This document shows, piece by piece, positions 9,167 through 17,406 of a stretch of DNA of 64,000 bases. Location: NCBI RefSeq assembly GCF_003344965.1, contig NZ_CP031194.1, positions 3,224,001 to 3,288,000 on the forward strand, given 5' to 3'. Position numbers and translations under genes: made by a program. The DNA is from Streptomyces paludis. GTDB lineage: Bacteria; Actinomycetota; Actinomycetes; Streptomycetales; Streptomycetaceae. The notes below the pieces were generated by a model. That model did not search any database and was not told the DNA's origin. It saw only the letters and a program-made list of their open reading frames with translations. Position 1 is the stretch's first letter. The number at the start of each line of letters is the position of its first letter.

Positions 9167-10539
9167 CGCTCCCCTCCGCGCACGACGTCGCCCTCGCCGC
9201 CGAGCGCCGCAGCGCCGGCCGGCTGCTGCTGGCCCACCCCCTGGTCACCGCCGACGGTCCGCACGCCGATCTGTTCCCGCTGATCCGCCGGCACGCCGAC
9301 TGGCTCGGCGGGCGCTTCCAGCAGGTGCTGGGCTACCGCCTGCTCGTCGACACCTCGTACGCCCGCCTCTTCAAGGCCGGACTCGGCCCCGGCTCGGGGC
9401 ACCGGCTGGAGCGGACGACGGGGACGCCGTTCACCCCGCGCACATACGCGTGCCTCGCGCTGGCCCTGTCCGTCCTCGTCACCGCGCCCGAACAGCTCCT
9501 GCTCTCCCGGCTCGTGGCCGACCTCAAGGCGGCGGCGGCCGACGCCGGGATCGAGCTGGAGGGCAGCGGCCGGGCGGCGGAGAAGCGGACCCTGGCCGCC
9601 GCGCTGCGCCGGCTGGTCGACTGGGGGGTGCTCACGGAGACCGAGGGCAGCGTCGGCGCGGTCGCCCTGGAGGACGGCGGCGAGGCGCTGATCACGGTGG
9701 ACCGCGAGATCGCCCGCGCCCTCGTCGCCGGACCGCTCACCCAGAGCCGGGACGGCGCCGACCTGGTGCGCCGCGCCGCCGACCCCGGGTTCGGCGGACC
9801 GCGTACGTACGTACGCCGCAGGCTCGTGGAGACGCCCGCCGTCTATCTCGACCAGCTGACCGACGCCGAGCGCGACTGGCTGCGGACCCGGCAGCGGCGC
9901 GAGGCGCAGGCGTTCTCCGAACTGCTCGGCCTCGAAGCCGAGATCCGCGCCGAAGGGGCCGCGCTCATCGACCCGGAGGACGAGCTGACCGATCTGCGGC
10001 TCCCCGGCACCGGTACGGTCCCCCAGGCCGCGCTGCTGCTGGTCGAGCGGCTCGTGGAGCGGCTCCGGCCCGACGATCCGGGGCACCCGGCGACCGGCGG
10101 ACGGCTGCGCGTCGGGGTGGCCGTCCCGCCCGGCCTGATCGACACGCTGCTGGCCGGGGCCGTCGCCGAGTACGGACAGCGGGGCGGCTGGCAGCGCGGC
10201 TATCTGGAGGACCCGGCGGCGCTGCGGGAGGCCGTGGTGGACCATCTCGTACGGATGGGCCTGCTGGCCCCGGCGGGCCCGCCGTCGTCGCTCAGGGCGG
10301 GCGGGCACGGACTGCCGGAGGGGTACGCGGGCGCGCTGCCCGACGGGCGCTCCGTCACGGACGTGTCCGGGGCCCGGCCGGACGGCACCCCCGGCGGCTG
10401 GGTGCTGCTCGCCGCCGCCGCGCGCTACGCCACGCGCGTCACCGTGCGCGGGGCGGTGTCCGGAGCGGGCCCCGACGCCTCCACGCCGGCCAGCGCCTCC
10501 GTACAACAACAGCACGCACCACAGGAGCTGACGTCATGA
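9163..10539 (+). CDS. jetB: Wadjet subunit JetB, DUF2398 / TIGR02678 family
   Basis: 458 aa. This is the MukE-like (KITE) subunit expected to bind JetA. Recognisable family features are the N-terminal AAERRSAGRLLLAHPLVTADGP-like stretch with the HPLVT core, the LFPLIRRHADWLGGRF segment and two winged-helix-like regions, one containing AALRRLVDWGVLTETEG. It starts inside the jetA stop (ATGA) and ends with the same overlap into jetC, so translation is coupled. There are no membrane segments. The last ~20 residues are a low-complexity Ala/Ser/Gln tail. Confidence 0.88.
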   Translation: MTLPSAHDVALAAERRSAGRLLLAHPLVTADGPHADLFPLIRRHADWLGGRFQQVLGYRLLVDTSYARLFKAGLGPGSGHRLERTTGTPFTPRTYACLALALSVLVTAPEQLLLSRLVADLKAAAADAGIELEGSGRAAEKRTLAAALRRLVDWGVLTETEGSVGAVALEDGGEALITVDREIARALVAGPLTQSRDGADLVRRAADPGFGGPRTYVRRRLVETPAVYLDQLTDAERDWLRTRQRREAQAFSELLGLEAEIRAEGAALIDPEDELTDLRLPGTGTVPQAALLLVERLVERLRPDDPGHPATGGRLRVGVAVPPGLIDTLLAGAVAEYGQRGGWQRGYLEDPAALREAVVDHLVRMGLLAPAGPPSSLRAGGHGLPEGYAGALPDGRSVTDVSGARPDGTPGGWVLLAAAARYATRVTVRGAVSGAGPDASTPASASVQQQHAPQELTS

Positions 10540-13500
10540 CCCAGGACCGGCAGCTTCAGGACCGGCAGGACCGACAGGACCGGCAGCCCCAAGGCGTACC
10601 GCCCCTCGCCGTACCCCTCCCCGCGCAACGCACCCCCACGCAGCGCACCGCCGCGCCCGCCACCGCCCGTTTCCGGCTGCACCGCGCCGGGATCCGCAAC
10701 GTATGGCAGTACGACGAGCAGGAGTTCGCGTTCGGCGCCGGCCGGCTGCTGCTGCGCGGCAAGAACGGCGCGGGCAAGTCCAAGGCCCTGGAGATGCTCC
10801 TCCCGTACCTCCTGGACGGTGACTCCCGCGCCCTGGACGCCACCGGCACCGGCCGGACGACGCTCGCCTGGCTGATGCTCGACGGCTTCGAGCGGACGAA
10901 CCGGCTCGGCTATCTCTGGGTCGAGTTCCGGATGGCGACCCCCGGCGGCGGCGACCGCTATCTGACGCTCGGAGCCGCGATCCGCGCCTCGCAGTCGTCC
11001 AAGAGAGCCGTGCCCGCCTTTTTCGTCACCCCCATGCGCGTGGGCGCCGATCTCCATCTGGTCGACGCGGGCAAGCCGTTGCCCGTGGACCGGCTCAAAG
11101 AGGCCGTCGGCGCGGAGAACGTGACGGAGCGGGCCGTCGAGCACCGCGCGCGGGTGGCCCGCGAGCTGTTCGGCATCACCGACACCGCGCGCTACCGCAA
11201 CCTCACCCAGCTGCTGCACCGTCTGCGCCGCCCCACCGTCGGGGACCGCATCGAGTCCGGCGGGCTGGTCTCCCTGCTCAGCGAGACGCTGCCGGGGCTG
11301 GACGAGGAGGTCGTCGAGAAGGTCGCGCGCAATCTCCACGACCTCGACGCCGTACGGGACGAGCTGGGCCGCCTGGAGCGGACCGACGTCGCGCTGCGCA
11401 CGTTCCTCACCACGTACCGCGGCTATCTGGCCGGGGTCCTGCTGCGCGGCTCCGAGGGCGTACGGCAGGAGCTGGACGCGCTGGGGCGCCGCCGCCGGGA
11501 GACCGGGGACGCCGCGAAGCGTACGGGCGAGCTGCGCGCGCGGGAGGCCGAGGCGGACGCGCGGCTGGTCTCCCTCGGCGAGGAGCGGCAGGCCGCCGCG
11601 GCCGAACTCGCCGCGCTGCGCGCCAGCGAGGGATACCGCTCGATCGAGGAGCTGTCCGAGCGCCGGAGTACGGTCACGGCGCTGCGTTCGGCCGCCGACG
11701 CGGCGTTCGGCGCGCTGATCAGGGCGCACAGCGCCGAGGAGGCGGCGGGTGAGCGGCTGACGCAGGGGGCCGAGCGGCTGCGCGGCCGGCTGGGCGAGCT
11801 GGCCACGGAGCACCGCGCGCTGCTCGGGCAGGCCGAGCGGGCCGGGCTGCCCGGCGGCCATCTGGGCGAGCCGGTCGCCCTGGAGCGTACGGAGGCCACC
11901 GGGACCGGCGGCGGGACCGGGACCACGGCCAGCGGCGTCGGACCCGGCGCCGGAGCCAAGCCCCCGGCCGGCCCCGGGCGCTTCGAGCTGACCGGCCCGG
12001 ACGGCGACACCCGGACCGTCCGCCACACACCGGTGTCCGGCGTGGACGCGGTGGCCGCCGAGTCCGCCCTGCGCGCCTGGCGCGAGCAGTTGGAGGGCGC
12101 CGGGTCCGTCGCGCGCAACCGGCTCAGGACGGTCCAGGACGTCGGCCGGCTGGCCGGGCGGGCCCGCGAGGCCAAGGCGGAGGCGGCGCGCGCGGACGCC
12201 CACCGGGAGCGCCTCGAAGAGGACACGGAACGGGCCGCGGGCCGCCTTGAGGAGAGCCGCGAAGCGGTCGCCCAGGAGAGCGCGGCCTACGCGCGCGAGG
12301 TGGCCGCGTGGGCGGCGCGCGCGGCAGCGGCGGCCGGGCCCGACGGCCCGCCCCTGGACGCCGTGACCGCCGCCGTACGCCACGAGACCTCGCCCTACGC
12401 GCCGTACGCGGAGCGCGTGCTGCCCGCCGGGGCCGACACGGACGCGGAGGACGCGGCCCGCGCCGCCCTGGACCCGTACGCCGAGGAGCTGACCGGCCGC
12501 CGGGACGCGCTCGCGGTCGCCGTGAGCCGCGCCGAGGAGGAGCGGGACCGGCTGGCCGGGGAGCAGCGGGAGTGGGAGCGGCGGACGGATCCGGAGCCGC
12601 CCGTTCCGTATCACCGTGCCGCCCCGCGCGCGCCGGGTACCGGAGCGCCGTTGCACCGGCTGGTCGACTTCGCCGAGGGCCTCTCCCCGTCCACCCAGGC
12701 CGGGTTGGAGGCGGCGCTGGAGGCGAGCGGGCTGCTGGACGCCTGGATTCCGGCGGACGGCGCGCTCATCGACCCGCTGACCTGCGACACACTGCTCCGC
12801 CACATCCTGCTCCAGCCCGGCCTGCCCGCGCCGTCGTGGCCGACGCTGGCCGAGGCGCTGCGGCCGGCCGCCGATCCGGCGAGCGGCGTCAGCGCGGAGC
12901 GCGTCGCGCGCGTGCTGGCCGCCGTCGCCCTCGTACCGGCGGAGGACACCGCGACGGCCACCTCGGCGGCCAGCGCCGTGTACTACGACGGCAGTTGGCG
13001 GCTCGGCGCCCTGCGCGGACGGCACATGAAGAGCGGCGCGGAGTACGTGGGCGCCGCCGTCCGCGCCGAGACCCGCCGCCGCAGGCTCGCGGAGCTGGCG
13101 GAGCGGCTCGCCGAGGTCGGGCTGCGGCTGGCCGCCGACCGCGAGCGGCTGGCCGGGAGCGAGGCGCGGCGCCGCCGACTGGCGCTCGTCTGGCGGGAGT
13201 TCCCCCGTACGCGCCGGCTGGCGGGCGCGTGGACGCGGGCCGAGGGCGACGAGGCCGCCGTACGGGACCTGACCGGCCGCACGGCCCGCGCCGCCCGCCT
13301 CGCCGAGGAGGCGCGTACGGAAGCGGTCGCCGCGCGCGCGGTGGCCGAGGCGGAGGCCGGCGCCCACGACCTGCCGACCGACCCCGACGGCCTCGCCCGC
13401 GTGGCGACCGCGCTGACCACGCTGACCGGCGGGCTCGACCAGCTGGGCCGGGCCGTCCGGGGCACGGCCGAGGGACTCGGCGGCAGCCGCGCCGAGCTGG

Positions 13501-15017
13501 CGGGGTACGAACGGGCCCGCGCCGACCGGACGGAGACCCACGGCGAGTACGCGGCCCGGCTCGACGAGCTGCGCCCGGCCCGGCAGGCGCTCCGTACGCT
13601 CGAAGAGACCATCGGCGCGGCCAAGGACGAGATCCTGGCCCGCGAGGAGCGCACCGAGCACCGGATCAAGGCCGCCGACCGCGCCCTCCCGGAGGCCAGG
13701 GGCGCGCTGGACGAGCTGCGCGCGGAGCGGGTGCGCGCGGAGGAGAGCGAGAAGCGCCACCGCGAGGAACTCGTGGGCCAGGAAGCCGCGGTGATGGCGG
13801 CGGGCAGCCGGCTGCGCGGCGCGCTCGCCCGCCCGGAGGTGGTGCGCGGCGCCGCCCTGGACACACGGGCCGTGCCGACGGCGGCGTCCCCCGGCCAGGA
13901 CCCGGCGGCGGACGCCCGCAGCCGCGTACGGGCCCTGCGCGAACTGGCCGACGCCGTACGGGACGCGCTGACCGGCGCGGTACGCGGCGAGGCGCCGACG
14001 CGCGGAGAGACGCCCGCACGCGGCGAAGTGTCGGCGCGCGGCGAAGTCTCGGCACGCGGCGAGGTCTCCGACAGCATCCTGCTCAAACGGCACACGGAAC
14101 TGCGCGACCAACTGGCCGGCGGTTACGACGCGCAGCTCGACGAGCACGACGGCATCAAGATCTGCCGGCTGGTCGACGACCACGGCCACCACGACGTGGC
14201 GCAGGTCGGCGAGCGCATCGCGGACAAGGCCGCCGAGGCGCGAGGCCGCCTCACCGACCGCGAGCGCGAGGTCTTCCAGCGCTTCCTCACCGGCGAGCTG
14301 GGCGACCATCTGTCGACCCAGGTCATCGCCGCCGCCGGGCTGGTCGCCGCACTCAACGACACGCTGCGCACCGTAAGGACGTCGCACGGCCTCGGGGTGG
14401 AGCTGCGCTGGAAGCTCAACGAGGACGTCGACGCCGACGTACGGGCGGCGGTCGGGCTGCTGAGCAGCCCCTCGGGGCTGCGCACCCGCGAGGAGACCGA
14501 GCGGCTGCGCGAGGTGCTGCAACGCCGGATCGAGGACGCGCGCCGGGCCGACCCGTCGGCCGGTTACGCCGCGCATCTGCGCACCGCGCTGGACTACCGC
14601 GACTGGTTCCGCTTCCACACCTACGTGGTCGAGGACGCGGCCCCCCAGCGCCGCCGCAAGCTCACCGGCCGTACGGGGCTCAGCCAGGGCGAACAGCGCG
14701 TGCTCTCCTACCTGGTCCTCTTCGCGGCGGCGGCGGCCCACTTCACCACACTCGGCGAGGCGGCGCCGCACGCGCCGCGGCTGATCCTGCTGGACGACGC
14801 GTTCGCCAAGGTGGACGAGCCGACGCACGGCCGGCTCGGCCGCATCCTGGTCGACCTGGACCTCGACTTCGTCCTCACCAGCGAGCGCCTGATGGGCAAT
14901 TGGCCCGAGGTGCCGTCGCTGCACATTTACGAATGCCTGCGCGACCCGCACGTACGCGGGGTCGCCACCCTCCACTACACGTGGAACGGCCGCCAGCGCC
15001 GTCTGGTGCCCACATGA
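10536..15017 (+). CDS. jetC: Wadjet SMC-like ATPase JetC, TIGR02680 family
   Basis: 1493 aa, the motor of the complex. Walker A GKNGAGKS lies at residues ~75-82. The ABC signature LSQGEQ (~1381) and Walker B LILLDDAFAKVDE (~1416) lie at the far C-terminus, the SMC/MukB/Rad50 layout with a long intervening region. Much of residues ~320-1150 is Ala/Glu/Arg heptad-rich coiled coil, interrupted near 790-960 by a segment that could be a hinge. The first ~40 residues are Gln/Asp/Arg and Pro-rich and probably disordered. A run of five 18-bp DNA repeats encodes a RGE-V-SA-like insert at ~1150-1179. ATGA overlaps occur at both ends. Family knowledge: JetABC extrudes circular DNA loops and JetD cuts them. 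Confidence 0.93.
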   Translation: MTQDRQLQDRQDRQDRQPQGVPPLAVPLPAQRTPTQRTAAPATARFRLHRAGIRNVWQYDEQEFAFGAGRLLLRGKNGAGKSKALEMLLPYLLDGDSRALDATGTGRTTLAWLMLDGFERTNRLGYLWVEFRMATPGGGDRYLTLGAAIRASQSSKRAVPAFFVTPMRVGADLHLVDAGKPLPVDRLKEAVGAENVTERAVEHRARVARELFGITDTARYRNLTQLLHRLRRPTVGDRIESGGLVSLLSETLPGLDEEVVEKVARNLHDLDAVRDELGRLERTDVALRTFLTTYRGYLAGVLLRGSEGVRQELDALGRRRRETGDAAKRTGELRAREAEADARLVSLGEERQAAAAELAALRASEGYRSIEELSERRSTVTALRSAADAAFGALIRAHSAEEAAGERLTQGAERLRGRLGELATEHRALLGQAERAGLPGGHLGEPVALERTEATGTGGGTGTTASGVGPGAGAKPPAGPGRFELTGPDGDTRTVRHTPVSGVDAVAAESALRAWREQLEGAGSVARNRLRTVQDVGRLAGRAREAKAEAARADAHRERLEEDTERAAGRLEESREAVAQESAAYAREVAAWAARAAAAAGPDGPPLDAVTAAVRHETSPYAPYAERVLPAGADTDAEDAARAALDPYAEELTGRRDALAVAVSRAEEERDRLAGEQREWERRTDPEPPVPYHRAAPRAPGTGAPLHRLVDFAEGLSPSTQAGLEAALEASGLLDAWIPADGALIDPLTCDTLLRHILLQPGLPAPSWPTLAEALRPAADPASGVSAERVARVLAAVALVPAEDTATATSAASAVYYDGSWRLGALRGRHMKSGAEYVGAAVRAETRRRRLAELAERLAEVGLRLAADRERLAGSEARRRRLALVWREFPRTRRLAGAWTRAEGDEAAVRDLTGRTARAARLAEEARTEAVAARAVAEAEAGAHDLPTDPDGLARVATALTTLTGGLDQLGRAVRGTAEGLGGSRAELAGYERARADRTETHGEYAARLDELRPARQALRTLEETIGAAKDEILAREERTEHRIKAADRALPEARGALDELRAERVRAEESEKRHREELVGQEAAVMAAGSRLRGALARPEVVRGAALDTRAVPTAASPGQDPAADARSRVRALRELADAVRDALTGAVRGEAPTRGETPARGEVSARGEVSARGEVSDSILLKRHTELRDQLAGGYDAQLDEHDGIKICRLVDDHGHHDVAQVGERIADKAAEARGRLTDREREVFQRFLTGELGDHLSTQVIAAAGLVAALNDTLRTVRTSHGLGVELRWKLNEDVDADVRAAVGLLSSPSGLRTREETERLREVLQRRIEDARRADPSAGYAAHLRTALDYRDWFRFHTYVVEDAAPQRRRKLTGRTGLSQGEQRVLSYLVLFAAAAAHFTTLGEAAPHAPRLILLDDAFAKVDEPTHGRLGRILVDLDLDFVLTSERLMGNWPEVPSLHIYECLRDPHVRGVATLHYTWNGRQRRLVPT
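13983..14072 (+). repeat. Five tandem 18-bp repeats inside jetC
   Basis: Units beginning cgcggcga(a/g)g lie head to tail and encode repeats of the form RGE-x-x-x, preserving frame. The last two or three units are nearly identical, suggesting recent expansion by slippage or unequal exchange. Confidence 0.9.
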
Positions 15018-16510
15018 CCGAGCCTCCTGCCGCCGGGGAGCCGCCCGCTCCCGTCCCCGTGCTGCCCGCTGAGACACGGACCTGGCTGGCGGGCCCCGGT
15101 CTGGCCCGGTTCCTGGACGCGGCGCGCGCCCGGCTGGAGCGCAACGGGCTGCGCGCCACCGGCACCCTGCGGCTGACCGCGCCCGTACCGGAGGAGCGGA
15201 CGGCGCTGTCGCAGCTGGCCGGCCGGGCGTTCACGGGGGCGGACATCACGGTGAGCCTCGCCGCGCTCGACACACGCCTGCGCGCCTCGGCGGCCGGGCT
15301 CGGCCTCGTCGACACCCTGCGCGCGCTCGGCCCGCCGCTCACCGACCGCCGGGCCGTACGGGCGGGCGCGGAGGCCCGGCGTACGCGGATCTGGGCGGCG
15401 GCCGAGGCGGCGCTTGACGCGTCGCCGCTGGCCGGGGAGGCGTGGGCGCGGCAGTGGTACGAGGCGCTGCGCCGCGCGGGCGTGCCCGCCGAGGTCGAAC
15501 CGACGGCGGCGACCCGTACGCTGCGGCAGGCGGTCCACGTACTGGCGGTGCTGCTGCCACCCGCCGGGCCGCATCGGGGACGGACGGCAACCGAGCACCG
15601 GGGCCGGGGTGAACTCGCCGCCGAGGTCACGGGATCCGCGCACGGACTGGACGACGGCACATGGCTGGCCCGGCTCGTCCAGCGCGGCATCGCCCTCGCC
15701 CACGGCATGGAGCCGCCGGTCGACGCGGCCGGGCGGCGCGCGCTCTGGCGGCTGGCGGGTGTGGTGCCGGACGAGATATCCAGCACCGTGCTCGTGTACG
15801 GGCTGCGCCCCGAGGGCGACGGCTGGCGCGAACGCGCCCTGCGCGAACGGGCGGAGCACCACGCCGAAGCCCATCTCACACTGCGCGACCTGCGGGCACT
15901 GACCGCGCCACGACAGCCGACACCACCCGGACCGTCGCGGCTGTACGGGCCATCGCCGGACGGACCTTCGCCGCGTAACGGGCAGCCGCCGTACGGAACA
16001 TCCTCGTACGAGCCCTCGCCGTACGGGCCCTCGCCCCGTAACGGGCCACCGCCGTACGGGCCGCCCGCGCTGTCCCTGCCGCCCGGCACCCTCGTCCGCG
16101 TCTGCGAGAACCCGCGCGTCGTGGAGGCCGCCGCCGACGCCCGCTGCGCGCTGCCGCTCGTCTGCACCTCGGGCAGCGCCTCGACGGCTGTGCTCACGCT
16201 CCTCGACGCCCTCGCCGCCACCGGCTGCCGCTTCGCGTACCACGGCGACTTCGACTGGCCGGGGCTCGCGCTCGCCAACCGGATCATCCGGCGGTACGGA
16301 GCCCGGCCGTGGCGGCTGCTCGCCGGGGACTACGAGCGGCTCGCCGCCCGTACCGGCGAGCAGGCGGTCCCCCGGCTGCCGCTCTCCGGGCCGCCGGTCG
16401 ACGCGGACTGGGATCCGGAGCTGGCGCCCGCGATGGCGGCGCGCGGGGTCGCGCTGCACGAGGAGGTCACACTGGACCTGCTGGTGCGCGATCTCTCCCG
16501 GCCGGACTGA
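15014..16510 (+). CDS. jetD: Wadjet nuclease subunit JetD, DUF2399 (TOPRIM-like) / TIGR02679 family
   Basis: 498 aa. This is the topoisomerase VI A/Spo11-like nuclease that cleaves plasmid DNA in the Wadjet complex. The C-terminal domain carries the diagnostic YHGDFDWPG at residues ~409-417, the acidic TOPRIM signature of DUF2399, preceded by LVCTSGSAS. The N-terminal half (AGPGLARFLDAARARLERNG) matches the DUF3323-like arm domain. Between them residues ~310-355 are an unusual Pro/Tyr/Ser repeat (YGPSP-type units) that looks like a flexible linker. It starts inside the jetC stop (ATGA). It is the last gene of the operon; no obvious hairpin terminator follows before the next small gene. Confidence 0.9.
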   Translation: MTEPPAAGEPPAPVPVLPAETRTWLAGPGLARFLDAARARLERNGLRATGTLRLTAPVPEERTALSQLAGRAFTGADITVSLAALDTRLRASAAGLGLVDTLRALGPPLTDRRAVRAGAEARRTRIWAAAEAALDASPLAGEAWARQWYEALRRAGVPAEVEPTAATRTLRQAVHVLAVLLPPAGPHRGRTATEHRGRGELAAEVTGSAHGLDDGTWLARLVQRGIALAHGMEPPVDAAGRRALWRLAGVVPDEISSTVLVYGLRPEGDGWRERALRERAEHHAEAHLTLRDLRALTAPRQPTPPGPSRLYGPSPDGPSPRNGQPPYGTSSYEPSPYGPSPRNGPPPYGPPALSLPPGTLVRVCENPRVVEAAADARCALPLVCTSGSASTAVLTLLDALAATGCRFAYHGDFDWPGLALANRIIRRYGARPWRLLAGDYERLAARTGEQAVPRLPLSGPPVDADWDPELAPAMAARGVALHEEVTLDLLVRDLSRPD

Positions 16511-16528
16511 CTCCCCTATAGTTCAAAG

Positions 16529-16538
16529 ATTGCGCAAC
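16529..16538. promoter_or_regulatory. attgcgcaac motif upstream of small gene
   Basis: The 10-mer attgcgcaac, containing the palindrome ttgcgcaa, sits 16 bases before the ATG of the small gene at 16554. The identical 10-mer occurs at 17356-17365 before the LCP gene. It is a candidate shared operator; the cognate regulator is unknown. Confidence 0.35.
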
Positions 16539-16553
16539 CTTTAAAGTGTTGCC

Positions 16554-16829
16554 ATGGGATATGACGACTCCAGGACAGAGACAGCAACCCACCAACGCAC
16601 ACCGAAGACCACCGGGACCGGATGGGAGGTCGCCGTACTCGACGGCGGCCCCGCGGACGGAGTACGGATGAGGGTCGCCGACCGGCCGTCCGTCGTCCAG
16701 GTGACGTACCCCTGCGAGCTGGACGGCCCGGCCGGCGGCGCGCACGTGGACGCGCTCTACGTCTACCGGCGGGATCTGCGCGTCAAGGCCGAACCGCTGC
16801 GGTACGGGGTCGATCCGGCCAGCCCGTGA
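16554..16829 (+). CDS. Small conserved hypothetical protein
   Basis: 91 aa. Not recognised. After a polar Thr-rich N-terminus it contains VLDGGPADGVRMRV, a motif I associate with small phage- and Streptomyces-encoded proteins of unknown function, then a beta-rich stretch ending in ALYVYRRDLRVKAEPLRYG. It has no signal peptide or membrane helix. An AT-rich leader (cctatagttcaaag) and the attgcgcaac motif precede it, and a 21-bp perfect hairpin follows the stop, so it appears to be a single-gene unit separate from the Wadjet operon. Confidence 0.65.
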   Translation: MGYDDSRTETATHQRTPKTTGTGWEVAVLDGGPADGVRMRVADRPSVVQVTYPCELDGPAGGAHVDALYVYRRDLRVKAEPLRYGVDPASP

Positions 16830-16844
16830 CGCGGTCGGCGCAGC

Positions 16845-16902
16845 CTGTCGTCAAAGTCCCGCCCGTCCGGAGAGCATCCGGCGGGCGGGACTTTGACGAC
16901 AG
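16845..16902. terminator. Bidirectional terminator, perfect 21-bp stem
   Basis: Bases 16845-16865 are the exact reverse complement of 16882-16902, with a 16-base loop. It lies between the stop of the small + strand gene and the stop of the - strand tatA gene, so it can serve both. Confidence 0.92.
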
Positions 16903-16928
16903 GGTGTCCTGGGCCTGGGCCCTGGACC

Positions 16929-17267
16929 CTAGGCGCGGGGCGATCCCGGGGTGACGGGGGCATCGGCAGCCGCGGGAGTCACAGACGTCACGGGCGTCAC
17001 CGGAGTCACCACGCTCGGAGCCACCTCCTCGGCAGCAGCGGGAGCAGGGGCAGGGGCGGCAGCAGCAGGCGCGGGAGCGGGCGCAGGTGCGGGAGCGGCG
17101 TACGAAGCCTGCCCCTCCTCCTTCATCGCCTTGGTCTCGCTCTTGAGAATGCGCATGGACTTGCCCACCGCGCGAGCGGTGTCGGGAAGCTTCTTCGAGC
17201 CGAACATGGCGATGATCACGACAGCCACGACCAGCAGGTGCCAGGGCTCCACCGCGTTACGGAACAT
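16929..17267 (-). CDS. tatA: Sec-independent translocase subunit TatA
   Basis: 112 aa. Pore-forming component of the twin-arginine export system in the cytoplasmic membrane. The N-terminus has the single membrane helix (HLLVVAVVIIAMFGSKKLPD) with the FG/KKLP hinge and then the amphipathic helix (ARAVGKSMRILKSETKAM), both diagnostic. The C-terminal half is an AP/VTP-repeat tail and presumably disordered. There are no tatB/tatC genes nearby, as is usual for actinomycete tatA loci. It is transcribed divergently from the LCP gene across a 139-base spacer. Confidence 0.93.
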   Translation of the reverse strand: MFRNAVEPWHLLVVAVVIIAMFGSKKLPDTARAVGKSMRILKSETKAMKEEGQASYAAPAPAPAPAPAAAAPAPAPAAAEEVAPSVVTPVTPVTSVTPAAADAPVTPGSPRA

Positions 17268-17348
17268 CTCTCGCCTCGCCTTCCTCTCGTTCCAGCGTTT
17301 CGTCCGGCCGAGGAGGCAACCTCCCGCAGACCGAACCCCTCAATAAAG

Positions 17349-17365
17349 TTGCTACATTGCGCAAC
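17349..17365. promoter_or_regulatory. Dyad gttgc-N7-gcaac upstream of LCP gene
   Basis: Within the tatA/LCP divergent spacer, gttgc and gcaac form an inverted pair 7 bases apart; the right half is part of the attgcgcaac 10-mer also found at 16529. A possible operator or promoter element for either gene. Confidence 0.35.
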
Positions 17366-17406
17366 TGTACAACCATGGGTTCGGCCGGAGGGATGAGGGC
17401 GCACAT

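Noticed and set aside
10425..15077. A 1550-residue open frame on the - strand opposite jetC
   Set aside because: It is a mirror of the coding + strand in very GC-rich DNA, where stops are rare in other frames. It is Arg/Gly/Gln-rich with no domain, while the + frame has Walker, signature and TOPRIM-linked partners.
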